A stretch of 64,000 nucleotides of DNA from Stereum hirsutum FP-91666 SS1 (taxonomy: Eukaryota > Basidiomycota > Agaricomycetes > Russulales > Stereaceae), in the NCBI RefSeq assembly GCF_000264905.1, contig NW_006763140.1, positions 909,575 to 973,574 of the forward strand, in the 5' to 3' direction. A program made the position numbers and the translations under genes. The notes beneath the pieces are model-generated. The model saw only the letters and a list, made by a program, of their open reading frames with translations, had not been told where the DNA came from and did no database searches. Shown piece by piece: positions 11,531-25,308 of this stretch (positions are counted from its first letter, which is position 1; each line of letters begins with the position of its first letter).

Positions 11531-13004
11531 CTATCGGGACAAGTCCTCAAAGCTGCCCTCAATATGTGTCCACTCCGTCACATCCGCCAGGTTCATAACT
11601 TTGTTCGGGCCTCCAAACCTTCCTTGAGTATCCTCCCAATTCCTGTTGACCGCCGTCTCCGGCCTCCACCTAAAACTCTCCTTAAACTCCTCCGTCAACT
11701 TCCCTTCCATCGCATCCACAATAAACCCTCCTACAGTCGGAATATGCATGTATCCATGTCCTGAGCCTCCTGCAGCGATCAACAAGGAGGGGTGATCCGG
11801 GTGATATCCGATCAAGAACATTCGGTTCGGTGTGTCCGCGCACCAGCAGAGACGTGCGGAGACGAAAGGACGAGAGGCGAGCTGGGGCATGATGTCGCGG
11901 AGAAAGTTGCGCACGCGGTCTTCTGATGCTTTAGGGACCTGTTTCTTCGCAAAGGGAACGCTGTGGCGTGAAGATCCTGTGCCGACCCAGTTACAGTAGC
12001 CCGGATGTTCGTCACATATCTTGAGCTCGTGTTTATCCGCATCCGGTTCCATGAAGAAGCCTTTTTCGATATTGAAGAGTACAGGGAGATCGCGGTACAG
12101 GGAAAGTTCGTCAGAGTTTATCTTGATGTGCGCGAGCGTCCATGCCGTAGGTCGAAGTTGGTCCTTGAAGTCGATGAGGTTTGGACTGTTCGCCCCAGCG
12201 GAGAGGATGACCCGTTCTGCGAGATGAACTTTCCCATCCTTTGTCTTCACGCCCACGACGTCGCCTTGACCCTCCTGTCCTCCAGCATAAACCAGCTCCA
12301 CCACTTCTCCCTGTTCGCCGCCAACGAACTTAACGCCCAGCCTCTCCGCCTCCTTCGCCGCACTAACCATCGCCTTCCTCGCGTGAACCCACCCGGCCCC
12401 TTCCTTCTTCCACCAGCCCTTCCACCCTGGAAACTCTCCCGTCAAGACCCCTTCCGGCATCGTTGCGCGAAAGTCGGAGGCAGAGTGAAGCGGAGTAAAA
12501 GAGGGATCATTGTCGAGGTTGTCACGTTTCCGGAGCTCGGAGATGACGGAGGGCGTGTGGGCTGAGAGGATGTAGCCAGTAGGGTGATAATAGGGAGAGA
12601 AAACGGGATCTGAGGACCAGGCTTGGCCGGCTTTGTAGAGGAGTTGAGCCCAGACGTGAGTGTCGCCTTTATCGTCGTCGGAAGGTGGAAGGGCTACAAG
12701 AAGTAGTAAATGGTAAACGAGACTTCGATCATATGGATAAAATACTGTTACATACGCTGTTCTATGATCTTATTCACGTCGTTTCCGGCTGATATGGTCG
12801 ATGGTACTGGGTAAGGGTCGAGTACGACGACGTTTGTATACCCACGACGTGCGAGGTGTAATGCGGTCGAACATCCCCAAGTACCTGAATATTCGACACA
12901 GAAATTACTACCTTTACCTCGGAGTAATGGAAGTAATGGGCGGTATTCTACGCACCTCCTCCAACAACGAGGATTGCAGCGCTTTTGTGGATTGAACCTC
13001 CCAT
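11531..13004 (-). CDS. FAD-dependent amine oxidase (DAO family, amadoriase/sarcosine oxidase-like)
   Basis: A flavin oxidase of about 437 aa that would oxidise a secondary amine or N-substituted amino acid, releasing H2O2. The start ATG (13004) gives MGGSIHKSAAILVVGGG; after a short intron the frame continues TWGCSTALHLARRGY, completing the GxGxxG dinucleotide fold with a terminal acidic residue (VVVLD). The C-terminal half contains LCWCADTPNRMFLIGYHP, where one Cys is expected to bind FAD covalently as in monomeric sarcosine oxidase and fructosyl amino acid oxidases, then AAGGSGHGYMHIP. Two introns are visible, and a single 309-codon exon forms the C-terminal two thirds. Substrates in this family range from fructosyl amino acids to sarcosine, pipecolate and saccharopine, so the exact one is open. 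No targeting signal is obvious (C-terminus EDLSR, not a clear PTS1). Confidence 0.9.
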
Positions 13005-13621
13005 TGGCCTTGGTCAACGTTAATGGTAAATACTCGAGTGTAAGGAGGTAGGCTTTAAGGAGGGTTGGTTGGAGCTATGTAGAGTTTCTCGAGAGGCGAT
13101 TGTACCGCAGCCCGTAGGTTCTGCCTCGACGACTCGAAGACCAACATTATCGCGAGCGATATCGTGCACGATGCAGTGAGCGACCGAGTGGCCCACGGCC
13201 ACCGGCGGACGGAGCAAAGCAGGAAGCGCACATGGGATAAAAATGCCGGTTTAGTTGCCGGTTCTGTGGCACATCCGTAACATCGTCGTTCACGGTTCAG
13301 GTCTTTTTTGGTATGTGGAATCTGGCTGAGTGTTGTCCACTTAATGCTACGTTAGAAGCTAGATAATAGGGTGCGAAAGTATCTAGACCATCTTCGCTCA
13401 TTCATTGCACCCTCACCAGTAGCTTGCCGGACTGCCTGAGCCAGTAGCCCCTGTGGCACTTGAACATCAGTTCGATCCATCAATATTCACAACCGAATCG
13501 TTCTTCCCCTCCAGCGAATAACGCCGTCACTTTGGATCTCCCGTCGAGCATACATCATTAAAGATACCAGTACAAACATACAGCTTTCAAGTTCTTCTCA
13601 CAACGCGTGTCTATATCACGA
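13005..13621. other. intergenic between two minus-strand genes
   Basis: About 0.6 kb containing the promoter of the FAD oxidase and the 3' end of the sulfhydrylase gene. No gene seen. Confidence 0.5.
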
Positions 13622-15698
<2,077 letters not shown>

Positions 15699-16454
15699 GT
15701 CCGACTTAGCAATTTCTAGATGTGTAGATGTCCACTTGTTCAAGTAGTGTGTTCGGCGCTGTTGAAGTAGCACAGCAAACACAGGTGGGCAACGGAGTAG
15801 TGGAAGATGGGGAAGACGAACACGGCATGGTCGAGGATATGCTTGGGTCTTTATTATTATTCGGAAGCATCGCGTGCTCGGGAGACATGTATGGTATTGA
15901 AGCACGTCATGTCATCGAGCTCGTACCGAGGGAGGACGAGAATGGGACTAATAGGCGGACCACGGGGACACTCCGAATGATCAGAACGCAACGAGTCAAA
16001 GAGCGCAACTTGCAAGGAAAGAGGCGCGAGAGCCTGCGGCCCTTCCCGGCCAGGTTGTTTCTAGATGTAAAGGCACACGGCGATACCAGGTAACTCACTC
16101 GACAGCGGCTGTATAAGGGTATGTTCGCTTCATCTTTGGTGACCTTGGTATGGAAAGGGGAAGACCAAAAGGCGATATGCGGGTGAGCAACGGGTGAGTG
16201 TGGGTATAGGCTGAGTGAAGGAAGTGGCGGAGACCTTGTGTGAATTATGTTGTGTGGCGTTGTGGACGACAAATTCTGAGATCACCGCAAGATAGCACAA
16301 ATGTCGTGACTAGGAATTAGTGTACTACCTCTACGGAGAGATAAGCTATCCCTATAAAACAGCAAGGTGCGCGTCATGACCCACAAATCCGAGAAGATAT
16401 TCAAGTTAGAGTGGTCTAGCGGTAGTCCCGTGGACCTTATTCTCCGTCGGACGT
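15699..16454. other. intergenic, promoter of the sulfhydrylase
   Basis: About 0.75 kb with short overlapping ORFs on both strands and no recognisable gene. It should contain the MET17-type promoter; I did not find a clear Cys3/Met4-type palindrome. Confidence 0.4.
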
Positions 16455-18025
16455 CTACTTCTCCCCACCCAACTCCGACTCCCTTTTCAAAATACAATCC
16501 ACAGTCGCATCCAAAGTCTCCTTCCACCCCTTATAATCCTCCTTCTTCATCCCGACCCACCTCTCCGAACTCGTCCCATCCGACCTCGCACACCCTTCAT
16601 CCCCCTCATACCCCTCCGGAACCACAAACAACCTCTCCCTAATCGCCGGCCTCGTCTCCTCCAAATAACGTACGGCCTCATGCCACTTCATGAGCCCATC
16701 GTACAGGACCACTCTCTTGACCTGTCCTGCCGGCAGGGAAGGAGTACTGCTAGTGCCGGTGAGGAGTAATACGTGTGCTCTTGCGGTGTCTTCTACGTTG
16801 ATGAACACAGGAGGGAACATTAAGGATTTGGGCTCGGGGAGCGGTTGCCGGGATCCTTGAAGGAGCATGTAGATAGCGGTATTGGAGCCGTCGGCGGCCT
16901 GTCCTGTAGGGAGGACCTGGCTGGGACCGGTAGGGCCGATGATGAGGGCGGGATGGACTATATATATAAAAGGCACAGGGATACAGAATGAGTAGGTTTT
17001 CATGAAAGCAGCGGTAAGAGAGCTAGATGACGAGAATTTCGATACAAGTGATTGGACCCACCGGTAGCGATATCCACATCTGGATGTTCTTTCGCGAACT
17101 TCCTCACAGCTTCTTCCGCCACTTTCTTCGACACGGCATATACATGCATAGGATTCGCGCCAGGTTTCGTCGCATCTTCGTATGTGAGCGGATTCCAATC
17201 TGCGACATAGTCATCACACCAGATGAGCATTCACATTTGGGGGGAAGGAGGGAGAAGACGAGATAGAATTTGAGCTCACCTTGATCTCCGTAGAATCGAC
17301 TGATCCACACATCGTTAGGATGGGAAAGTGTCGAGGTGCTGGACGTGACGACGATCTTCTTCACGCCGGCTTTGGAGGCGGAGTCAAGGACTCGGATCGT
17401 CCCGTCAATAGCCCCCTACAGACCCGCCCCAGACGATTCAGACAAGTCCATAGTGAGCGTGCCATGTCATTATCAGCCGTCGATTGACCAGAAACAGTGC
17501 GTTCCATACCTTCAAGACTTCCTCCGCACTCAATTCAAACATCTGACTGAGCGGTGACGCGACGTGCGCCAGAGCGTCAACGCCTATAGAATGACAAGTA
17601 TGAATATCGTCAGTATATTTTATATTGTGGAGCGTTGATGGAGGGGGACGAGGAGGACCTTTGAAAGCATCGCTGAGATCCGAATTACTGAAGTCTTCTA
17701 CGACAGTGACCTCGAACCTGTCGCCATAAGCTTTGTACGCAGAACGAACATGCTCGGCTTTACTCGCTCGAGCGGTTCTGTGATGAAAAAGCAAACGCAT
17801 AGACTTATGTCATTTTCATGTCCTCGTGAAAACGGAGGGGGTAGGATGATGCATGAGGAAGACGTACCCTCGTACTTTATGACCTGCTTCCAGGAGCTGT
17901 TTGACGACATGTGAGCCGAGAAAGCCAGAAGCACCGGTTACCTGTCGATGTGGGACGTCAGTTAATAAATATTCACGGCGGCAGGATGGTTGTGGGACGA
18001 GCCGGTGACTTACAAGTATGAACAT
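16455..18025 (-). CDS. NAD(P)-dependent epimerase/reductase (GRE2 / cinnamoyl-CoA-reductase-like)
   Basis: An extended short-chain dehydrogenase of about 345 aa. The start ATG (18025) begins MFIL, and the first intron joins it to VTGASGFLGSHVVKQL, the N-terminal Rossmann GxxGxxG motif. Then TARASKAE, VDALAHVASPLSQ (typical AHVASP element), the catalytic serine region IVVTSSTSTL, and the active-site YAVSKK (YxxxK). The C-terminal exon carries HPALIIGPTGP, VFINVEDTARAHVLLL and ends SELGGEK. About six introns. Fungal relatives reduce aldehydes, ketones or flavonoid-type substrates with NADPH; substrate unknown here. It is divergent from ERG25, separated by about 1.5 kb. Confidence 0.92.
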
Positions 18026-18691
18026 CTTATAGGCAACGAGGAAGGACCCGAAGGAGGAGAATCGATAGCGAGTTATGAGACCGGCTTGAGTGTAAACGAC
18101 ACAGACAATCAATCTGTTTTATACTGCTTGGTTTGCGGGTAGCCCACACTCTCATATCCACTCTGCCATATAGATGTTGTGGCGAACTGGGACCTAGATG
18201 GACCACAGCTGGACAAGGCATCTTCGACTGAACATGCAAGAGATCCACTCCTGGACTGGGCACTTCGACTGGAGTGCCATTCAAGCCACCATCGAACGTC
18301 GTGGACTACGGTTATCCCGAGCCTGCCATCCATGTCCATCCTCACACGAAAGGTGGACGACAAACGGACTCTACGAATCAGCCACCGGGAGACGTCTCGG
18401 CAGGCTTGCGTAACGTGGATATAGTGGCTGACTTGCAGATACAACGCCACAATGGTAGAGAACCAAAGCCCGTAGTAGATTAGATTAGATTGATACACAG
18501 ACACAGCACGTTCCCGTTGAGGAACAGCTGGACTTTCTGAGAGGTAGAAGAAAGCGATGTCTATGCCGCGGTGGCGCTACACGTCGTAGTGCTCCGGCTT
18601 GGAAGGTGCCAGGAGTCACGAGTTCGAAGACAAGGAAACACCCTGAGTAGACCGTATCTGCGATCTGAAAATATCAACCTTTGTTCTGAAA

Positions 18692-18740
18692 ATTTGAGAC
18701 TTCCGAGCCACAAAACAAGCGTGGAGCCAAGGTCTCAAAT
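18692..18740. repeat. inverted repeat ATTTGAGAC...GTCTCAAAT
   Basis: A perfect 9-bp inverted repeat with a 31-bp spacer in the region between the epimerase and ERG25. A partial third copy (ATTTGAGcac...GGTCTCAA) follows near 18913-18930. Confidence 0.6.
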
Positions 18741-18850
18741 GGCAATCCGAGGCGGCGAAAGGTAATCACAACTCGCAAACGGTGCTTTTCCGGCTTCCGA
18801 TGACTTTTGAACGTCGAGCCTCGGTTATTCTCAAGTCCTTCAGCTGAAAA

Positions 18851-18882
18851 ATGAGAGATTTTGATGTCAAGAAATCTCTCAT
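18851..18882. repeat. perfect 11-bp hairpin ATGAGAGATTT / AAATCTCTCAT
   Basis: The arms 18851-18861 and 18872-18882 are exact inverted copies around a 10-bp loop. It lies about 640 bp upstream of the ERG25 start and beside the 18692-18740 inverted repeat, so the region has several stem-forming elements with the shared theme GAGA/TCTC. Its role is unknown: a divergent-promoter protein site or a transposon relic are both possible. Confidence 0.65.
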
Positions 18883-19115
18883 GTTTGAGCTGCAGTTACG
18901 GTCTAGGAGTATATTTGAGCACGGTCTCAACGTTCGCTGAGATGATAGACAACCTCCCTTGAATAAGAAACAGAAAAGTCAATGAATTCTGTCAGCTGCC
19001 TGTCATTTGGCGAGGGCTGCTCGCGCACCCAACTGAACACATGCCATTCTCAAAATCTTTGTCCGCGGAAATGACAAACGCAGAAGAGGAGCACACCGAA
19101 AATCGAACGAAGGGG

Positions 19116-19125
19116 ATCACGCCAC
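19116..19125 (+). promoter_or_regulatory. candidate sterol regulatory element (SRE-like)
   Basis: ATCACGCCAC differs at one base from the canonical SRE-1 ATCACCCCAC. It lies 395 bp upstream of the ERG25 ATG. In other basidiomycetes and fission yeast ERG25 is a strong target of the SREBP factor Sre1 under low oxygen or sterol. The match is short and could be chance. Confidence 0.35.
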
Positions 19126-19432
19126 CTTCGCTGTTCGCGCCGCCGCAATAAATTCGTCCAGAATGTCAAGCACAATCCAGAGTCGGGTGAAAAAGTCTCG
19201 ATATGCCTGGATGGGGGCCCGTGGGGGTCCTAGACCAGGATAGTTGAAAGGCTGGCCCGTCCGCTGCGAGACGAGGGAAGTGGTGCGGATAGGAAATAAG
19301 CGCACCATGAGAGGAGCTTACCTAAATGCCATATTCGGCGGTTGCCCGCAGATGGCACCACTATTTCAGTCCGCAAAATCCTCAGCTCACTTTGACGACC
19401 ACCTTCTTTCGGTCTCACCACCTCCTCCCCTT

Positions 19433-19440
19433 CTTTTATA
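19433..19440 (+). promoter_or_regulatory. TATA box of ERG25
   Basis: CTTTTATA lies 80 bp before the ERG25 start codon and is followed by a pyrimidine-rich leader, as expected for a highly expressed fungal gene. Confidence 0.45.
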
Positions 19441-19519
19441 CCAGCTCCCTGTCCCCGTCTGAGGTCGCCATCGTTCCCCCCGACCTCGACCCGGTTCATC
19501 ATTTCTCGTCGCCGCCAAA

Positions 19520-20780
19520 ATGAGTTTCAACGCGACCTTCGCATCGCCGAGCAGCCATGAACCGACGGCCTCTGAGCTCTATGCCAGCGCCGGCACAGAC
19601 TTCTCGCAGCTCAACTGGATGGAGCAGTTCTGGGCTTCATGGTACCTCTACTTTGACAACCCTGTCATCGCGACCGGTCTTGCCAGCTTCTTGCTTCACG
19701 AGGTATGTTTACCATCTTTTGGTTGAAGTCGCGCGACGCGTTGTGCGGAGAACGAGTCCTAACGGCCGCTCTTATTTGGAACTTGTAGGTAGTATACTTC
19801 GGACGCGCTATTCCTTGGATCATCATCGACGCTATGCCTTACTTCCGCCGATGGAAGCTCCAACCAAGCAAAATTCCGACGGCAGCGGAGCAGTGGGAAT
19901 GCACCAAGCTCGTCCTCTTCTCTCACTTCACCATCGAGGGTCCTGCTGTACGTGTCTTTTCACCTCTTCCTTTTGCGGTTCATCTTATTGACTTGACGCT
20001 GTGGTATAGATCTTCCTTTTCCACCCAGTCGCCCAGGCTATCGGCATGGACACCTGGCAGGTTCCCTTCCCATCATGGAAAATCATGGCCCCCCAAATCG
20101 CATTCTTCTTCTTCTTCGAGGACATGTTCCACTACTTCGCCCACGGCCTCCTCCACACCCCCATGCTCTACAAGCACATCCACAAGATCCACCACAAGTA
20201 CTCCGCACCCTTCGGTCTTGCTGCCGAGTACGCTCATCCAGCTGAAGTCATGATCCTCGGTACGGGCACTATCGCCGGCCCTCTGCTCTGGTGCTACTTC
20301 ACGCGAAACCTCCATATCTTCACCGTATACATCTGGATCGCCCTCCGTCTCTTTCAGGCCATCGACGCTCACTCCGGCTATGGTACGTTTTAATCGCTTT
20401 CTCCTCGCTACCATCTCGGGTAGGTGCATTCTTTTACTGACTTACGTCGCACAGACTTCCCCTGGTCCCTCCAACACATCCTCCCCTTCTGGTCCGGCGC
20501 AGAGCACCACGACTTCCACCACATGGCCTTCGTCAACAACTTCTCCACCTCCTTCCGCTGGTGGGACCGTATGCTCGGCACGGACGACAAGTACCGTGCA
20601 TACCGCGAACGCCTCAACACCGCGATGAAAGAGGCAAAGGCGAAGGGCCTCACGCTCCAGCAGATGAAGGACCTCGAGGATAAAATGATTCAGCAGGCGG
20701 AGATCGACGGTGTTAAGGCTGAGGCTGAGGTCGAGAGCAGGGCGAAGTGGGGAGGCGCGAAGTCGTTGAAGATTCAGTAG
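19520..20780 (+). CDS. ERG25: C-4 methylsterol oxidase, ergosterol pathway
   Basis: An ER membrane di-iron oxygenase that oxidises the C-4 methyl groups of 4,4-dimethylzymosterol-type intermediates, working with the Erg26/Erg27/Erg28 complex. The start ATG at 19520 gives [10 protein letters not shown]. Conserved blocks: [26 protein letters not shown], then the fatty-acid-hydroxylase-superfamily histidine boxes HYFAH, HKIHH and, after the last intron, HHDFHH, with [18 protein letters not shown] behind. Several hydrophobic helices surround them. Three introns with clean GT-AG ends. The C-terminus is a charged, probably helical tail (residues EAKAKGL to KSLKIQ) of about 50 residues. Everything looks intact; regulation by sterol is suggested by the upstream SRE-like site. 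Confidence 0.97.
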
Positions 20781-21567
20781 AGTGTTCGGTTGTATGTATG
20801 GGTGTGGTCGGGGTCGAGGTAGGGGCTGGGGTGATTTATTGTTAGATGGGTAATGGTGACGAGGGAGGATACTTATATTTTGGTATGGTACTATACACAA
20901 TCGCATGAACTGCATATATTTCGGATTCTCCATCTGCTGTGCTGTGTGATAGCCGTTTGGATGGGTCTTGTCTTGTCGGCGTCGAAGACTCAGGTCGTTC
21001 GCATGTCTTGCTCTACGTTTCAACAGTGCGCCAATGCTCTATCCTGTTTTGACCTTCCTGACAATCTTCTTACATGTTACAGATATCCTGTATTGCTATC
21101 ACGATGTATTCGACGATGTTGTGGACCTGTAGCACGTACACTCTGCGCCACTGTGGCCCTCTTCGCCAACTTGCCGGTTCTCCGACGAAGCCAACGTTGG
21201 ATTGAACCCTCCGTTCCCCGCCGACTCCCTATCCTCCCGCATCCACCCAAATATCCCCATACATTCTGGGGCATCCTTCAAGCCTTCAAGGTGCTCCGAC
21301 TTTCATGGACCGAAATGGTCCTACCCTTGCGCTGTTGCTATTTTTGCTTTCGGTGGAGGTTTGACGTCACCGTAATGCTCATCATGGCCGTCTACGCCGC
21401 TGCGTGAGCTGCTTCGAAGCAAAGGCCTACCTGTGTGGGCTGACGTTTTTTGTGTATATGAACGCTGGTATTGATATACCACTGGCTCCCCCCTTGGTCC
21501 CCAGCGCGAACTCACTGTTGTAGCCAACTTGTGAAGTACAGTAATCTGTACATCAGAGCTAGTACTC
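20781..21567. other. intergenic
   Basis: About 0.8 kb between ERG25 and the next plus-strand gene. A 184-codon plus-strand frame (20853-21407) is cysteine-rich and matches nothing I know; I treat it as chance. No RNA gene is convincing. Confidence 0.4.
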
Positions 21568-23185
21568 ATGTCCGCCACATCCGATACAACTACGACGACG
21601 ATCACCCTTGACCCGTCGGTCAATAAGGCTCCTTACCGTGACGCAGACGCAGCGGGTGTGCACCACCACCATCACCAGCATGATCTAGCGAAAAATCTTC
21701 CGGAGCCTAAATCGCTCAAGGTACGCCTTGAAGCATTAGTACACTCTCAATTCACCAAATCATGCCCCGCGGCCTTCTCGTTGTTGACTAGATGGGTGAT
21801 GCTGATATTTGTTTGACTGTAGAGCCATCCTTCTGGAGCAGACACAGGAAAGGAAAATGCGAGCATTTATTTCGTTGGGACTGCGACGACGATACTTGAA
21901 TGGGCGGGGGTGAGGATAATGACGGATCCGAAGTGTGTAGCATTCATCCATCCATACTTATCCTTATTCCAATAAAAGTCCACTTCTGATGAATTTTTTC
22001 GGGACCGGAATAGCTTCCTTCACGCCGGAGGTAAACAACGATTTCATACTTCATATTGGAACGGGTGGCTAATCGTTCATATGCATGTAGATCACATCCA
22101 TCTTGGACCAGGCATAACAGGCACCCGTCGAACGAATCCTGCTGTCGATCTGCACGACCTTCCACGTATCGACCTTGTTCTGCTGTCGCACTACCATGCA
22201 GACCACTTTGACGAACATGTACGCGTGCATGTTTTCCCACCCCAACCTAACTCGGGTATTAATCATGATATATAACCCTACTCGGGTCCAGGTCGAAGCA
22301 ACCCTCCGACGCGATCTTCCCATCCTCACGACCCCACATGCCCACAAAGCTCTAACGACCAAAACACCTCCATTCGAGAACTTCACGGCCGTCACGCCGC
22401 TCGATACTTGGTACTCGGCCCTCCTCAACGTCGCCGACTCGTCGTCTACGTCGTCTGGTACGGGGAAGACAATCAAAGTGACGGCTATGCCCGGAAAACA
22501 TGTTCCTCCAGGACCTGGCGATTTGATCGAGAAGGTGAATGAGATTGTAAAAGCTGTGCCGCCGACTAATGGATGGATGATTGAGTTTATGGGGGAGAGG
22601 GCAGAGGGAGAAGGAGAAGGAGAGGGGAATGGTGTGGGATATCGGGTTTATGTGAGCGGTGATACGCTGTTCGTTGATGAGTTGAAGGATATACCGAAGA
22701 GGTATCCGCATGTGGATCTGATGCTCATACATCTGGGTACGTCTCGTCGCATTTGTGAGGACGATATATTTTCTGTGATTTATGACATGTGTCCGTATGG
22801 GTGGGTGCTTAGGCGGAACGACGATCCCGGGGCCTTCGATGCCATTGCTTATGGTGACTATGGACGCGACGCAGGGCATCCAGCTCGTTCATCTTATTCA
22901 GCCAGACGTGACGATTCCGATTCATTATGATGATTATGGTGCGTCGTAGATCCTCGCATCCGTCCACGGACACCTCTCATTTATAACACCTCTACGGTGT
23001 AGATCTGTTCTTGAGTCCGCTGGAGGTGCGTGTTATTTTCTGCTTGACTCGGAACAGAACCGATTTGATTATGAGATGATAATTTGCTGCAGGACTTCAA
23101 AAAAGCGATGACGAATGCGGGACTAGATAGTAAGGTGGTGTATCTGGACAGGGGCGATGGGTACAAGTTCACCGTGAGGGAGTGA
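21568..23185 (+). CDS. metallo-beta-lactamase-fold hydrolase (UlaG-like)
   Basis: A cytosolic zinc-type hydrolase of the MBL superfamily. The start ATG at 21568 gives a polar N-terminus with a His run (HHHHHQH) near residue 32. After intron 1 comes ASIYFVGTATTILEWAGVRI and MTDPN, then the metal motif LLSHYHADHFDEH (HxHxDH), after which an intron falls. The following large exon holds TAMPGKHVPPG and YRVYVSGDTLF (the metal-ligand Asp in SGDT). Later, across an intron, HLGGTTIPGP...MVTMDATQGIQLVHL and TIPIHYDDY supply the final histidine; the end is KFTVRE. This arrangement resembles UlaG / N-acyl-PE-phospholipase-like members; substrate unknown. A glutamate-glycine run (EGEGEGEG) forms a flexible insert. 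Confidence 0.9.
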
Positions 23186-23697
23186 ACCTCAGGCTGTGTC
23201 AGCAAAGATGACTAGTCGCTATCATTGTACCCTAGTTGAACGATTTTATGTATAGGAAAGTTATCGTTGTAAGATGAGACGTCGATGTGAATATGATGAT
23301 GCGAGGAGGGTAGTGTATCGTGTGGCCCACAGGTCCACACGCAACGCCACTCAATGAAGTCGTATACTTACTATAGGGGCTTTCGGGGTTCGAATTCACA
23401 TTCTCTGATTTCGTTTTGTTTTCTGTCTCTCACCGTGACCTTCATCAAACCTCCATGCTATAGACTGAGCTACTTCATATCGTAGCATATCGCTCACTCT
23501 GATGCCTGGTAACGTGAGCGCCTGTGCGCCTATCCTTGGGCACTGCATCGGGCTATTGCGTCGACCGGAATGGACCACTGCCTTCTGACAGGCTCCATTC
23601 CATCTGACGCTCGTCCTTATAAGCCTCAGCATGCAAGGGCTTACCACCATTCATCTCCCTGATCCGACTGTCATCTTGGCCTAGTAACTCTGGCAAC

Positions 23698-24908
23698 ATG
23701 ACCCCAAACCTCGACCCTGCATCCTACAAGACCCATAAGACCTCACGAGGCTACACTTATTCATACTACCACTCTGCGCCCACCGACTCCAAACCAACGC
23801 TCGTCTTCCTGCACGGCTTCCCATCGACATCGAACGACTGGCGCCACCAAGTTGCGTACTTCAAAGCGAAGGGCTATGGACTGATTGTTCCCGATATGCT
23901 GGGGTATGGAGGAACGGACAAGCCGCTCGAAGTGAAGGCGTACGTCGGAAGTGGCTTGGCGAAAGATATTGTAGATTTGATGGATGGTGAGGGGGTACAG
24001 AGCGCAGTCTGCGTGGCACACGACTGGTAGGTTCAACGTCCTTTTGTATCTCCCTGAAAAGTCATCGCCAGTCCTGACGCAGCGATGAACAGGGGTTGTC
24101 GAGTCGCCTCTCGCCTCGCAAACTTCTACCCGGACCGTTTCACTTCCTTTGCGTTCTTCGCAGTAGGCTACAGTCCGCCTAACGTGGTAGCGAACTGGAC
24201 GCAAACGAACCAGATGATCAAAGGATTGGTGAAGCGTGACATTACGGGTTATCAGACTTGGTTCTCTGAGGATGATACAGCCAAGGTTCTCGAGGACAAG
24301 GTTCGTATCTCACGCAATTCCGTTCACACCAGCTACTCATATTGTCTCTATTCTCGTAGTTCGACTCGTTCTTCAGCCTTCTCTTTCCCTCCGACTCGAA
24401 AGTATGGGCAGAACACCTCGGGCCTGCGGGAGCAGCGAAAGCTTGGATCGAGAGCGGGAAACAAACACCGCTTCCGTCATATATCACGGAGGAGGACAAG
24501 GAATACATCAAGAAGGCATTCGTCAACGGGGGGTTCGAAGCGCCGACGTACTGGTACAAGGTAATGACGAGTGACGCCGTGGTCGAGGACGATAAACGTA
24601 TGTTTTGTCCCTTCGTATCTTCCACTCTTTTCTTAGTCCATCTCCTCACTCTCTCCTCACGCATCAATTAACCCTGCTTTTCTGCGTCACCAGAAATCCC
24701 CAGAGAAGCCTATGTCATTAACCAGCCCGTCTTTTATGGTGCTGCGGTCCAGGACCACCTTTGCCTTCCCGCTCTTTTCGATCGCGGATTCCAACAGTTC
24801 GCGAAGGGACCGATGACAAGGGTTGAGTTTGCGGCCGACCATTGGGTGATCTTGAGCCATGCGAAGGAGGTGAATGAGAAGTTGGAGGCGTGGGTGGAAG
24901 GATTGTAA
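23698..24908 (+). CDS. alpha/beta hydrolase, soluble epoxide-hydrolase-like
   Basis: The start ATG at 23698 gives MTPNLDPASY. Motifs: oxyanion-hole HGFPST, DMLGYGGTDKP, the nucleophile elbow AHDWG (Asp, as in epoxide hydrolases and haloalkane dehalogenases, not Ser), split from GCRVASRLA by an intron. The cap region has ITEEDKEYIKKAF and GFEAPTYWYK, where Tyr residues typically activate the epoxide. The catalytic His is in AADHWVILSHAKEVN near the end. About 330 aa with four exons; the TAA is at 24906-24908. It would convert epoxides to diols in the cytosol, a common partner of P450 products; P450 genes lie 1.1 kb downstream. It appears intact. Confidence 0.92.
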
Positions 24909-25196
24909 CTCCGGGGGTCTGCGGTGACTGGTATGAGCGAAGTCGCAGGATATTTGTAATGAATATAGCAAGTAGTTGAATACGAACACGTAGGAATTTT
25001 CATACTAGTAAAGCAGAAATGTCCTACAAGCGGAGGTACCAGCTTCGATCCTGATAACCATTCTACGCTCGTCTGATCGAACAAATAATCGCACCGAGAT
25101 CCCAAGTGCCCGAGCTTCGAGTGTAACTATAAGTGAGAGATGGATGGAGGAAAGAGAACCAGTTTCGATGGTGAGCGCCACCTAAGTCACATCCCT

Positions 25197-25308
25197 GTGG
25201 CGTACGCCGACCCCTCGGATTCTCGGCTCCAGCCGGGGGTGCCGTGTCTGTTCCGACTTCCAACTTTCTTGACTTTTCTTGACTTTCTCCCCTCGTCCAT
25301 GGCCTGCA
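25197..25308 (+). repeat. direct repeat, copy A (upstream of P450)
   Basis: This segment begins GTGGCGTACGCCGACCCCTC and ends TTTCTTGACTTTCTCCCCTC plus GTCCATGGCCTGCA. It recurs in the same orientation at 28709-28809 with mostly C/T differences. It lies about 700 bp upstream of the P450 start at 26001. Confidence 0.7.

Noticed and set aside
21080..21180. tRNA-like A-box (TGGCGCAGAGTG) on the minus strand
   Set aside because: No B-box (GGTTCGANTCC) at a proper distance and no seven-pair acceptor stem.
20853..21407. 184-codon plus-strand ORF downstream of ERG25
   Set aside because: Cys/Arg-rich composition, no domain, no promoter-like context; best explained as a chance frame.
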